14,927 nucleotides of DNA from Enterobacteria phage PRD1 (GCF_000837025.1 NC_001421.2); one strand, 5' to 3'. Shown: positions 7,641 to 13,692, counted from the stretch's first letter. Notes: generated by a model from the sequence alone, not told the origin. Program-made: numbers and translations.

Positions 7641-8320
7641 CAATAAGAATGCCAAACGATAGACAACGTATTCTAGTGCTAGGCAAAACCGGCACCGGGA
7701 AAACTTGCGCCGCCGTTTGGCATTTATCCCAAAAGGATTTTAAGCGCAAGGCGTGGATTGTCCTAAACCATAAGGGCGATGATTTAATTGATTCCATTGA
7801 AGGGGCTAACCATGTAGATTTAAATTTTCGACCTAAAAAACCGGGGCTTTATATTTACCATCCTATCCCTGATGTTGATGATGCGGAAGTAACGCAATTG
7901 CTTTGGGATATTCACGCGATGGGCGATATTGGCGTTTATGTTGATGAAGGGTATATGATTCCAAACCGTGACCCGGCATTTCAGGCGCTACTTACTCAAG
8001 GCCGGAGTAAGAAAATTCCCATGATTATTTTAAGCCAGCGGCCCGTATGGCTTACCCGCTTTGCCATTTCGGAATCGGATTTTTTTCAGATATTCCAATT
8101 AGGCGACCAGCGCGATAGGCAAACCGTGCAAGGTTTTGTTCCGGTGGATTTGGAAAAATTAATGCAAGCGCCTGTAAATACAGTGCCAGCATTAAAAAAA
8201 TTCCATTCAATTTATTATGACGTGGGCGCTAATAATTGCGTTATAATGACACCGGTTCCTACCGCTGACGCCGTTTTGGCCCGGTTCGACCTTGGCAAGA
8301 AAAGAAAGCAAACCCTGTAA
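7637..8320 (+). CDS. IX: Genome packaging ATPase P9
   Basis: 227 residues. This is the motor that translocates DNA into the procapsid at the unique vertex with P6, P20 and P22, and belongs to the FtsK/HerA-related ATPases of double-jelly-roll viruses. The Walker A motif is GKTGTGKT (16-23). Walker B is GVYVDE (99-104; Asp103, Glu104), with a further conserved segment TQGRS (120-124) and LSQRP (132-136), typical of PRD1-type packaging ATPases. A Phe/Gln/Arg-rich region near 150-170 (DQRDRQTVQGF) may hold the arginine finger, which is inference. ATG 7637 overlaps the gene X stop (ATGA); an in-frame ATG four codons later would leave all motifs intact. The start is supported by this coupling. Confidence 0.97.
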   Translation: MTIRMPNDRQRILVLGKTGTGKTCAAVWHLSQKDFKRKAWIVLNHKGDDLIDSIEGANHVDLNFRPKKPGLYIYHPIPDVDDAEVTQLLWDIHAMGDIGVYVDEGYMIPNRDPAFQALLTQGRSKKIPMIILSQRPVWLTRFAISESDFFQIFQLGDQRDRQTVQGFVPVDLEKLMQAPVNTVPALKKFHSIYYDVGANNCVIMTPVPTADAVLARFDLGKKRKQTL

Positions 8321-8331
8321 AGGAAAACGCT

Positions 8332-8460
8332 ATGACTGAAAATATCATTAGTTGGAATGTCGCCAATTGGGTGACAGTAATTTTAATGGCGCTTGCCGGT
8401 TATGCGGTGCTGGCTTTAGCTGCCAAGGTAATTAACAACCGCGCACAGGAACCGGCATAA
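8332..8460 (+). CDS. Small single-span membrane protein, P20-like, unnamed
   Basis: 42 codons (MTENIISWNVANWVTVILMA...) starting at ATG 8332 after AAGGAA (8320-8325). One hydrophobic segment spans about residues 13-32, followed by a basic, polar tail (KVINNRAQEPA). It shares the spaced pattern N-x-x-N-W-x-x-V-I-L-M at residues 9-19 with the next ORF, also 42 residues, so the two look like tandem paralogues. I do not recall a mutant-defined name for it. Computed mass is about 4.5 kDa; P20 is remembered as 4.7 kDa, which fits the next gene better. A role at the packaging vertex or in the viral membrane is inferred from the neighbours only. Confidence 0.75.
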   Translation: MTENIISWNVANWVTVILMALAGYAVLALAAKVINNRAQEPA

Positions 8461-8588
8461 TGGTTAATTGGGAATTGTTGAAAAACCCCATTAATTGGCT
8501 TATCGTCATTCTCATGCTGACCATTGCAGGAATGGCGGCTACCCTTGTTTGTAACCACTTCGGCAAAAATGCCGTCACTTCGGAGTAA
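8460..8588 (+). CDS. XX: Packaging-vertex membrane protein P20
   Basis: 42 residues beginning MVNWELLKNPINWLIVILML, with one membrane span (about 12-31) and a polar C-terminus. The mass I compute is 4.67 kDa, fitting the remembered 4.7 kDa of P20, and the gene lies directly before III. In PRD1, P20 and P22 anchor the P9/P6 packaging vertex to the internal membrane. The start shares a base with the previous stop (TAATG), with CAGGA upstream. Its similarity to the preceding 42-residue ORF leaves some risk that the names should be swapped. Confidence 0.78.
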   Translation: MVNWELLKNPINWLIVILMLTIAGMAATLVCNHFGKNAVTSE

Positions 8589-8594
8589 TTAAAT

Positions 8595-9782
8595 ATGGCA
8601 CAGGTTCAACAACTGACCCCCGCTCAACAGGCGGCATTGCGCAATCAGCAGGCTATGGCGGCAAACTTGCAGGCCCGTCAAATTGTCCTGCAACAGTCTT
8701 ACCCTGTTATCCAGCAGGTTGAAACGCAAACTTTCGACCCGGCTAACCGTTCCGTGTTTGACGTGACCCCGGCGAACGTGGGCATTGTCAAAGGCTTTTT
8801 GGTGAAGGTAACGGCGGCTATCACAAATAACCACGCTACCGAAGCGGTGGCCCTTACTGACTTCGGCCCGGCTAACCTTGTTCAACGTGTCATTTATTAT
8901 GACCCGGACAACCAGCGCCACACTGAAACCAGCGGCTGGCATTTGCATTTTGTGAATACCGCCAAACAAGGTGCGCCGTTCCTTTCCAGCATGGTAACGG
9001 ATTCGCCCATTAAGTACGGCGATGTTATGAATGTCATTGATGCCCCGGCAACTATTGCGGCGGGCGCTACTGGCGAACTGACCATGTACTATTGGGTTCC
9101 GCTTGCCTATTCCGAAACCGATTTGACAGGGGCGGTTTTGGCGAACGTGCCGCAAAGTAAGCAGCGCCTGAAACTGGAATTTGCCAACAACAATACCGCC
9201 TTTGCGGCGGTGGGCGCTAATCCGCTGGAAGCGATTTATCAGGGCGCGGGCGCGGCTGATTGCGAGTTTGAAGAAATTTCTTACACCGTTTATCAGTCTT
9301 ACCTTGACCAACTGCCGGTAGGCCAGAACGGTTATATCCTGCCGCTGATTGACCTTTCCACTTTGTACAATCTGGAAAACAGCGCACAGGCGGGGCTTAC
9401 CCCTAACGTGGATTTTGTGGTGCAGTATGCGAACCTGTATCGCTACCTTTCCACAATCGCGGTATTTGATAACGGCGGCAGCTTTAACGCTGGCACCGAT
9501 ATTAACTACCTTAGCCAGCGCACGGCTAACTTTTCGGATACCCGGAAACTTGACCCGAAAACGTGGGCCGCGCAAACTCGCCGCCGTATCGCTACCGATT
9601 TTCCGAAGGGCGTTTATTATTGCGACAACCGCGATAAGCCGATTTACACCCTTCAATATGGTAACGTGGGCTTTGTCGTGAATCCGAAAACGGTCAATCA
9701 AAATGCCCGTTTGCTGATGGGTTACGAATACTTCACCAGCCGTACCGAACTGGTGAATGCTGGCACCATTTCCACCACTTAA
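8595..9782 (+). CDS. III: Major capsid protein P3 (double jelly roll)
   Basis: 395 residues; mature P3 is 394 after loss of Met. 240 trimers form the pseudo T=25 shell around the membrane. The N-terminus (about 2-36) is Gln/Ala-rich and helical; in PRD1 this arm contacts membrane and neighbours. The rest is beta-type sequence matching the known two stacked jelly rolls. The ribosome site is GGAG (8582-8585) ahead of ATG 8595. Codon choice is biased toward AAC, ACC, CTG and GGC compared with gene II, as expected for a highly expressed late gene. It ends with two consecutive stops (TAATAA). A 401-codon open frame on the opposite strand is a shadow of this bias. Confidence 0.98.
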   Translation: MAQVQQLTPAQQAALRNQQAMAANLQARQIVLQQSYPVIQQVETQTFDPANRSVFDVTPANVGIVKGFLVKVTAAITNNHATEAVALTDFGPANLVQRVIYYDPDNQRHTETSGWHLHFVNTAKQGAPFLSSMVTDSPIKYGDVMNVIDAPATIAAGATGELTMYYWVPLAYSETDLTGAVLANVPQSKQRLKLEFANNNTAFAAVGANPLEAIYQGAGAADCEFEEISYTVYQSYLDQLPVGQNGYILPLIDLSTLYNLENSAQAGLTPNVDFVVQYANLYRYLSTIAVFDNGGSFNAGTDINYLSQRTANFSDTRKLDPKTWAAQTRRRIATDFPKGVYYCDNRDKPIYTLQYGNVGFVVNPKTVNQNARLLMGYEYFTSRTELVNAGTISTT

Positions 9783-9791
9783 TAAAGGGGG

Positions 9792-9849
9792 CATTCCGCC
9801 ATGCAGCTAATCACTGATATGGCGGAATGGTCTAGCAAACCATTCCGCC
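9792..9849 (+). promoter_or_regulatory. Two mutually exclusive hairpins at the gene XXII start
   Basis: Three arms occur: CATTCCGCCAT (9792-9802), ATGGCGGAATG (9819-9829, extending GG to 9830), and CCATTCCGCC (9840-9849). Arm 2 can pair with arm 1 (11 bp, 16-base loop) or with arm 3 (10 bp plus one inner T-A pair, 7-base loop), but not both. The arm 1/arm 2 hairpin contains the XXII start codon (9801) and abuts its ribosome site AAAGGGGG (9784-9791). No T-run follows, so a simple intrinsic terminator is unlikely. Control of XXII translation or protection of the gene III mRNA end are possible. Confidence 0.6.
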
Positions 9850-9944
9850 CTGATATGTCGCTTACCGGCTGGCTTGCTTTTGTGGGCCTAATCATTGTTG
9901 CCATTATCCTTTGGCAGCAAATCATCCGTTTCATTATCGAATAA
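9801..9944 (+). CDS. XXII: Packaging-vertex membrane protein P22
   Basis: 47 residues (MQLITDMAEWSSKPFRPDMS...), the remembered size of P22. A polar N-terminus (1-20) precedes one long membrane span (about 22-44) that runs nearly to the C-terminus. With P20 it forms the membrane part of the unique packaging vertex. AAAGGGGG (9784-9791) is the ribosome site, but the start codon lies in a hairpin arm, so its translation may be restrained relative to gene III, fitting the very different copy numbers needed. Confidence 0.82.
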   Translation: MQLITDMAEWSSKPFRPDMSLTGWLAFVGLIIVAIILWQQIIRFIIE

Positions 9945-9954
9945 GGAAACTACC

Positions 9955-10038
9955 ATGAAAATTTTTGGCATTTCTGTTTTCACAATCGCCATTATTGCCT
10001 TGGCTTACTACCTTGGCACTAAGCGCATTATCGGGTAA
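9955..10038 (+). CDS. 27-residue single-span membrane peptide, unnamed
   Basis: ATG 9955 follows AAGGAA with good spacing and opens 27 codons (MKIFGISVFTIAIIALAYYL...). Nearly the whole peptide is a membrane span (about 3-20), with a short basic tail (GTKRIIG). It fits the gap between XXII and the next ORF with no wasted bases. I do not recognise it. It may be a minor component of the internal membrane; that is inference from neighbours. Confidence 0.6.
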   Translation: MKIFGISVFTIAIIALAYYLGTKRIIG

Positions 10039-10043
10039 CGATT

Positions 10044-10166
10044 ATGCGCGGCAATTTGGCGCTTGCCATGATTCTATTTGGCTTTGTCGTGTATGCCGCA
10101 AATAGCGGTGCTTTCGGGCGCTTGCTTTATGTAATCGGGTTCCGCGATAAACCGGAGGGATATTAA
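10044..10166 (+). CDS. 40-residue membrane protein, unnamed
   Basis: 40 codons (MRGNLALAMILFGFVVYAAN...) with a single hydrophobic span (about 4-19), then a Gly/Phe/Leu-rich stretch and a charged tail (FRDKPEGY). The last codons contain the strong ribosome site GGAGG (10154-10158) of gene XVIII, so its translation leads straight into that gene. Its own ribosome site is weak (GGGTAACG). I do not recognise a named PRD1 product. Confidence 0.55.
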   Translation: MRGNLALAMILFGFVVYAANSGAFGRLLYVIGFRDKPEGY

Positions 10167-10167
10167 T

Positions 10168-10440
10168 ATGCCCTTCGGTTTAATCGTTATTGGAATCATC
10201 CTTGCAATAGCCGCTTACCGCGATACGCTTGGCGAATTGTTTAGCATCATTAAGGACGTTTCAAAAGATGCTAAGGGGTTTGGCTATTGGGTATTGGCGG
10301 CGGTTATTTTGGGATTCGCGGCAAGTATCAAGCCAATAAAAGAGCCGGTTAATGCGTTTATGATTTTGCTGATGATTGTTCTACTAATCCGCAAGCGTGG
10401 CGCTATTGACCAAATTTCTAACCAACTAAGGGGCAGCTAA
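10168..10440 (+). CDS. XVIII: DNA-delivery membrane protein P18
   Basis: 90 residues (9.8 kDa), the size of PRD1 P18, an integral virion membrane protein needed for DNA delivery through the tail-like tube formed by the internal membrane. Three hydrophobic segments are visible (about 3-17, 40-54, 61-74), with a charged loop (18-38) between the first two and a basic tail (LIRKRGAIDQIS...). ATG 10168 follows GGAGG (10154-10158) at 9-base spacing. Its final base is the first base of the XXXII start. Confidence 0.88.
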   Translation: MPFGLIVIGIILAIAAYRDTLGELFSIIKDVSKDAKGFGYWVLAAVILGFAASIKPIKEPVNAFMILLMIVLLIRKRGAIDQISNQLRGS

Positions 10441-10604
10441 TGGGCGAGTTTGGCAAAACCCTAATAACGATTGTGACGGCTATTATTGGCGTTGCAATTA
10501 TTGCCGTTATCGTGTCACAGCGAAGTAATACGGCTGGCGTGATTCAATCCGCCACAAGCGGATTTTCCAATATCCTTAAATCGGCGCTTGCGCCAATCAT
10601 TTAA
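10440..10604 (+). CDS. XXXII: DNA-delivery membrane protein P32
   Basis: 54 residues (5.4 kDa), matching P32, a small virion membrane protein involved in DNA entry. A hydrophobic helix (about 8-25, ITIVTAIIGVAIIAVIV) is followed by an amphipathic part with SNTAGVI and GFSNIL. It is plainly related to P34 encoded next: TAIIGVAI.AV.VS..SNTAGVI....GFS..L..AL.P is shared in the same order. The start overlaps the XVIII stop (TAATG), with AAGGGG just before. I treat the pair as a tandem duplication. Confidence 0.86.
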   Translation: MGEFGKTLITIVTAIIGVAIIAVIVSQRSNTAGVIQSATSGFSNILKSALAPII

Positions 10605-10616
10605 AAGGTGAATGTC

Positions 10617-10823
10617 ATGAATGATTTTGTTGGCCCTATCGTTACCGTTTTGACCGCTATTATCGGCGTGGCAATTCTTGCCGTGCTGGTTAGCCGTAAC
10701 AGTAATACCGCTGGCGTTATCAAGGCCGGTTCCGGTGGCTTTTCCAGTATGCTAGGTACGGCGCTTTCGCCTGTTACTGGTGGCACTGGTTTTGCCATGA
10801 CCAATAATTACAGCGGTTTTTAA
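10617..10823 (+). CDS. XXXIV: Virion membrane protein P34
   Basis: 68 residues (6.7 kDa) from ATG 10617, whose ribosome site AAGGTGA (10605-10611) is well spaced; a GTG at 10608 in frame lies inside that site and is rejected. P34 is a small PRD1 virion membrane protein. It repeats the P32 layout: a membrane helix (about 9-25), SNTAGVI, GFSSML and ALSPV, then adds a C-terminal extension (GGTGFAMTNNYSGF) absent from P32. The name follows from size and order. Confidence 0.84.
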   Translation: MNDFVGPIVTVLTAIIGVAILAVLVSRNSNTAGVIKAGSGGFSSMLGTALSPVTGGTGFAMTNNYSGF

Positions 10824-10832
10824 GGGGGTAAC

Positions 10833-11087
10833 ATGGCACTGATTAATCCGCAATTTCCATACGCGGGGCCGGTGCCGATTCCCGGCCCTGCCCCTACCGA
10901 AACCATGCCGCTTTTGAATTACCGGGTAGAAGGCCGCATTGCTGGTATTCAGCAGGCGCGGCAGTTTATGCCGTTCCTGCAAGGGCCGCACCGGGCGGTA
11001 GCCGAACAAACCTATCACGCGATTGGTACGGGTATTCAAATGGGGCAAACATTCAATCAGCCCTTGATTAACACTCAAGAGGGCTAA
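10833..11087 (+). CDS. XXX: Tape-measure minor capsid protein P30
   Basis: 84 residues (9.1 kDa), the length of P30. Extended P30 dimers run between vertices along the facet edges and fix capsid size. The sequence fits an extended molecule: a Pro-rich N-terminus (PQFPYAGPVPIPGPAP), few long hydrophobic stretches, many Gln, and a C-terminus without secondary-structure pattern. AAGGGGG just ahead of ATG 10833 is a strong ribosome site, fitting a late structural protein. Confidence 0.92.
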   Translation: MALINPQFPYAGPVPIPGPAPTETMPLLNYRVEGRIAGIQQARQFMPFLQGPHRAVAEQTYHAIGTGIQMGQTFNQPLINTQEG

Positions 11088-11089
11088 GG

Positions 11090-11200
11090 ATGAAAACCGC
11101 CATTTTTATATTGGCTGTAATGTTTGCGGCTTTGCTTTGGCTAGGCCGCGAGCATTGCATTTTGTGCCAATGGTTCAAACGCATTTCAAACGGGGCTTAA
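11090..11200 (+). CDS. 36-residue membrane protein with a HCxxC motif, unnamed
   Basis: 36 codons (MKTAIFILAVMFAALLWLGR...) two bases after the gene XXX stop, with AAGAGGG upstream. One hydrophobic helix (about 3-19) is followed by REHCILCQWFKR, giving His22-Cys23-x-x-Cys26 next to the membrane face, and a short polar tail. The cysteine pair could form a disulfide or bind a metal; with one motif this is speculation. It is not a lipobox, as no Gly/Ala precedes Cys23. I do not recall a named product. The next gene, XI, starts two bases later. Confidence 0.62.
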   Translation: MKTAIFILAVMFAALLWLGREHCILCQWFKRISNGA

Positions 11201-11201
11201 T

Positions 11202-11825
11202 ATGGAAAAGGTAAAAGCATGGCTCATTAAATATAAGTGGTGGATTGTGGCGGCTATTGGTGGCCTTGCCGCATTTCTGCTACTTAAAAACCGTGGCGGC
11301 GGAAGCGGTGGCGGCGGTGAATATATGGTAGGAAGCGGGCCGGTTTATCAGCAGGCCGGAAGCGGTGCGGTGGATAACACTATGGCGCTTGCTGCCCTGC
11401 AAGCCAATACGCAACTATCCGCACAGAATGCACAATTGCAGGCCCAAATGGACGCGAGCCGTTTGCAGCTTGAAACCCAATTGAACATTGAAACGCTTGC
11501 CGCTGATAACGCGCATTACAGCACGCAAAGCCAATTGCAGCTTGGCATGGCGCAAGTGGATTTGTCTAAATACCTTGGCGACCTGCAAAGCACCACTAGC
11601 ACGGCGCTTGCTGGTATGCAATCCGATACCGCCAAGTATCAAAGCAATATTCAATTGCAGGCCGAAAATATCCGCGCTAATACTTCACTGGCTGAAATTG
11701 ACGCGCAAAAATACATTGTCGGCAAACAAGCCGATATTGCCAAGTATCAGGCGAAAACAGAACGGCGCGGGCAGGACTACGGTTTTGCTTTGGGCTTGCT
11801 GAATTTCGGCGGCAAATTCTTTTAA
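11202..11825 (+). CDS. XI: DNA-delivery protein P11
   Basis: 207 residues, the size of PRD1 P11, a virion membrane-surface protein acting early in DNA delivery. The N-terminus has a basic cap (MEKVKAWLIKYK) and one hydrophobic helix (about 13-28), then a Gly/Ser linker (32-39). Residues 62-185 are rich in Gln, Ala, Leu and Thr with recurring motifs (SAQNAQLQAQ, SQLQLGMAQ, SDTAKYQ and ADIAKYQ), predicting a long helical rod. The C-terminus (GFALGLLNFGGKFF) is hydrophobic. The layout suggests a membrane-anchored fibre. Confidence 0.9.
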   Translation: MEKVKAWLIKYKWWIVAAIGGLAAFLLLKNRGGGSGGGGEYMVGSGPVYQQAGSGAVDNTMALAALQANTQLSAQNAQLQAQMDASRLQLETQLNIETLAADNAHYSTQSQLQLGMAQVDLSKYLGDLQSTTSTALAGMQSDTAKYQSNIQLQAENIRANTSLAEIDAQKYIVGKQADIAKYQAKTERRGQDYGFALGLLNFGGKFF

Positions 11826-11835
11826 GGGGTAAATC

Positions 11836-12189
11836 ATGGATAAAAAGAAATTGCTTTATTGGGTGGGCGGCGGGCTGGTGCTGATTCTTATCTGGCTTTG
11901 GTTCCGCAATCGACCAGCCGCGCAAGTGGCAAGCAATTGGGAAGGCCCGCCATATATGACGTATAACCAGCCGCAAGCCGGTAGCGTCACCCTGCCGGTG
12001 GCTGGTTATACTTCGCCTTCCCCGACACTGCCGAACCGTAACCGTTCATGCGGTTGTAACCCGGCAGTATCGGCGGCAATGGCGCAAGGGGCCGATTTGG
12101 CAAGCAAATTGACCGACTCAATTACCAGCCAGCTTAATGACTACGCCAGTAGTCTTAATGATTATTTGGCTTCACAAGCGGGGGTTTAA
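11836..12189 (+). CDS. XVI: Vertex-stabilising membrane protein P16
   Basis: 117 residues, the size of P16, which ties the vertex (P31, P3) to the internal membrane. A lysine cap (MDKKK) precedes one membrane span (about 6-23); the rest is exposed, with a Pro-rich stretch (38-68), a CGC pair (Cys72, Cys74) and a Ser/Asn/Leu-rich amphipathic C-terminus (about 85-112). AAGGGG upstream of ATG 11836 is the ribosome site. Its stop is immediately followed by the gene VII start with no gap. Confidence 0.91.
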   Translation: MDKKKLLYWVGGGLVLILIWLWFRNRPAAQVASNWEGPPYMTYNQPQAGSVTLPVAGYTSPSPTLPNRNRSCGCNPAVSAAMAQGADLASKLTDSITSQLNDYASSLNDYLASQAGV

Positions 12190-12987
12190 ATGTCTGGTGC
12201 GCTGCAATGGTGGGAAACTATCGGCGCGGCTTCGGCGCAATATAACCTTGACCCGCGCCTAGTGGCCGGGGTTGTTCAAACGGAATCTTCCGGCAACCCC
12301 CGCACCACTTCCGGCGTGGGCGCTATGGGTTTAATGCAGCTTATGCCAGCGACCGCCAAAAGTTTAGGCGTAACAAACGCCTATGACCCGACACAAAACA
12401 TTTATGGTGGCGCTGCCCTTTTGCGTGAAAACCTTGATAGATACGGCGATGTTAATACGGCGTTGCTTGCTTATCACGGCGGAACTAATCAAGCAAATTG
12501 GGGCGCTAAAACTAAATCCTATCCGGGTAAGGTTATGAAAAATATCAATTTGCTTTTCGGTAATAGCGGCCCGGTAGTAACGCCAGCGGCTGGAATCGCG
12601 CCAGTATCCGGGGCGCAAGAAATGACCGCCGTTAATATCAGCGACTATACCGCGCCTGATTTAACGGGGCTTACTATGGGGGCGGGTAGTCCTGACTTTA
12701 CAGGCGGGGCTAGTGGTTCATGGGGCGAAGAAAACATTCCGTGGTATCGCGTAGATAAGCACGTTGCGAACGCGGCGGGTTCCGCTTATGACGCTGTTAC
12801 CGATGCAGTAAGCGCCCCGGTTGAAGCAGCAGGAAACTACGCCTTGCGGGGCGTGGTAATTATTGCGGCGGTGGCAATTGTTGTTGTTGGTTTGTACTTC
12901 CTTTTTCAAGATGAAATTAACAGCGCCGCCATGAAAATGATTCCAGCCGGTAAGGCGGCAGGGGCAGCGGCTAAGGCTTTGGCATGA
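12190..12987 (+). CDS. VII: Virion lytic transglycosylase P7
   Basis: 265 residues. P7 opens peptidoglycan locally as DNA enters the cell and also contributes to lysis. Residues 1-110 form a soluble-lytic-transglycosylase (goose lysozyme-like) domain: TESSGNP (31-37) with catalytic Glu32, GLMQLMPATA (47-56), and AYHGG (94-98). Residues 127-215 are a Gly/Ala/Pro-rich linker region. One membrane span (about 220-240) precedes an Ala-rich C-terminus, so the enzyme is anchored in the viral membrane. The C-terminal part is also made separately as P14. The stop overlaps the XXXV start. Confidence 0.95.
   Translation: MSGALQWWETIGAASAQYNLDPRLVAGVVQTESSGNPRTTSGVGAMGLMQLMPATAKSLGVTNAYDPTQNIYGGAALLRENLDRYGDVNTALLAYHGGTNQANWGAKTKSYPGKVMKNINLLFGNSGPVVTPAAGIAPVSGAQEMTAVNISDYTAPDLTGLTMGAGSPDFTGGASGSWGEENIPWYRVDKHVANAAGSAYDAVTDAVSAPVEAAGNYALRGVVIIAAVAIVVVGLYFLFQDEINSAAMKMIPAGKAAGAAAKALA
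12535..12987 (+). CDS. XIV: P14, internal in-frame start within gene VII
   Basis: PRD1 is known to make P14 (15.0 kDa) from the same frame as P7. Starting at Met116 (12535) the product has 150 residues, and I compute about 15.0 kDa, matching. It lacks the transglycosylase domain but keeps the linker and membrane span. GGGTAAGG lies upstream, but AAGG is only two bases from the ATG, a poor spacing. Met145 (12622), with GGGG 8 bases upstream, has a better ribosome site but would give only about 12 kDa. Confidence 0.7.
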   Translation: MKNINLLFGNSGPVVTPAAGIAPVSGAQEMTAVNISDYTAPDLTGLTMGAGSPDFTGGASGSWGEENIPWYRVDKHVANAAGSAYDAVTDAVSAPVEAAGNYALRGVVIIAAVAIVVVGLYFLFQDEINSAAMKMIPAGKAAGAAAKALA

Positions 12988-13337
12988 TGGAAAATGACGA
13001 ATGGTGGAAGTACCTAATTTTTCCGCTGGTGGCTACGCTTGGCGGTATTGTCAATTACTCAAAAAGGGCGCTTGCCATGAAACGCTTTTCTAAACTTGAA
13101 TTTGCGGTTGAAGCGGTAAGCGCCGCGTTTGTGGGCTTGATGGTAACGCTAGGCGGGGCGGCTATGGATTTATCGCCGCACTGGCTAGGCATGGCGGCGG
13201 GAATGTCTGGATGGATGGGTGCGGATTTTGTCAAGGCGGTTTTCTCGCAATTTGTGCAAAGCAAGATTGCCCCTATCAATCAGCCGGGGCCGATAGATTC
13301 CGACAATGACAAGCCGGGGCGTACCTTCAATGATTAA
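12984..13337 (+). CDS. XXXV: Holin P35
   Basis: 117 residues, the length of P35. It permeabilises the inner membrane at a set time so that P15 reaches the wall. Three hydrophobic segments (about 11-24, 40-60, 66-85) and a polar C-terminus fit a three-span holin. The start overlaps the gene VII stop within ATGATGG, giving two adjacent in-frame ATG codons (12984 and 12987). Unlike classical dual-start holins, no charged residue separates them, so a timing role for the second start is unlikely. Genes XXXVI and XXXVII follow to complete the lysis cassette. Confidence 0.92.
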   Translation: MMENDEWWKYLIFPLVATLGGIVNYSKRALAMKRFSKLEFAVEAVSAAFVGLMVTLGGAAMDLSPHWLGMAAGMSGWMGADFVKAVFSQFVQSKIAPINQPGPIDSDNDKPGRTFND

Positions 13338-13692
13338 ATGGGTTTTGTCTAACCTGAAAAGCGTGGCCGCTATTGCGGTTGCGCTTTTAATGCTTGCTAA
13401 CTTTGGATATTCAATTTTAGCGGCTAAAAAAATAACGGGGCTTCAAAATGAAATTAAAGCCATTGAAGAAAAGGCGACCGCAAACGCCAAGGCGGTGGAA
13501 ACCCTTCAATCAGTACGCGCAAGCGATGCGAAAGCAATCGCGGCAATTCAGGAAGGCCAGACAATTATCAGCGGCAAACTTAGCCGAACAATTAGCGGAT
13601 TGGGAAGGGTAAGCGATGAAACTAAACAAATTCTTGATAGTCCTATGCCTGCCGATGTTCGCGGCTTGTTCGACAACAGCCCCGAAAATTGA
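13330..13692 (+). CDS. XXXVI: Rz-like inner-membrane spanin P36
   Basis: 120 residues from ATG 13330, overlapping the end of XXXV by 8 bases; GGGGCG (13315-13320) is at 9-base spacing. An ATG at 13306 would add 8 residues but has no clear ribosome site. Layout is that of an i-spanin: an N-terminal membrane anchor (about 11-32) and a periplasmic helical region with coiled-coil character (about 33-102), ending in a Pro-containing tail. With P37 it should fuse or disrupt the outer membrane after wall degradation. Gene XXXVII begins inside its 3' end in another frame. Confidence 0.87.

Noticed and set aside
8589-9794. 401-codon open frame antisense to gene III
   Set aside because: It mirrors the III coding sequence, has basic, composition-driven sequence without recognisable motifs, and arises from the codon bias of the capsid gene.
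9792-9829. Intrinsic terminator after gene III
   Set aside because: The 11-bp hairpin is not followed by a T-run and includes the next start codon, so a regulatory fold is more likely.
10608-10616. GTG start extending gene XXXIV
   Set aside because: The GTG is part of the ribosome site AAGGTGA used by ATG 10617.
12622-12987. Met145 of gene VII as the start of P14
   Set aside because: Better ribosome site spacing, but the product would be about 12 kDa instead of the remembered 15.0 kDa.
13306-13329. Upstream ATG for gene XXXVI
   Set aside because: No clear ribosome site in front; ATG 13330 overlaps the holin stop in the usual coupled style and gives a normal spanin start.
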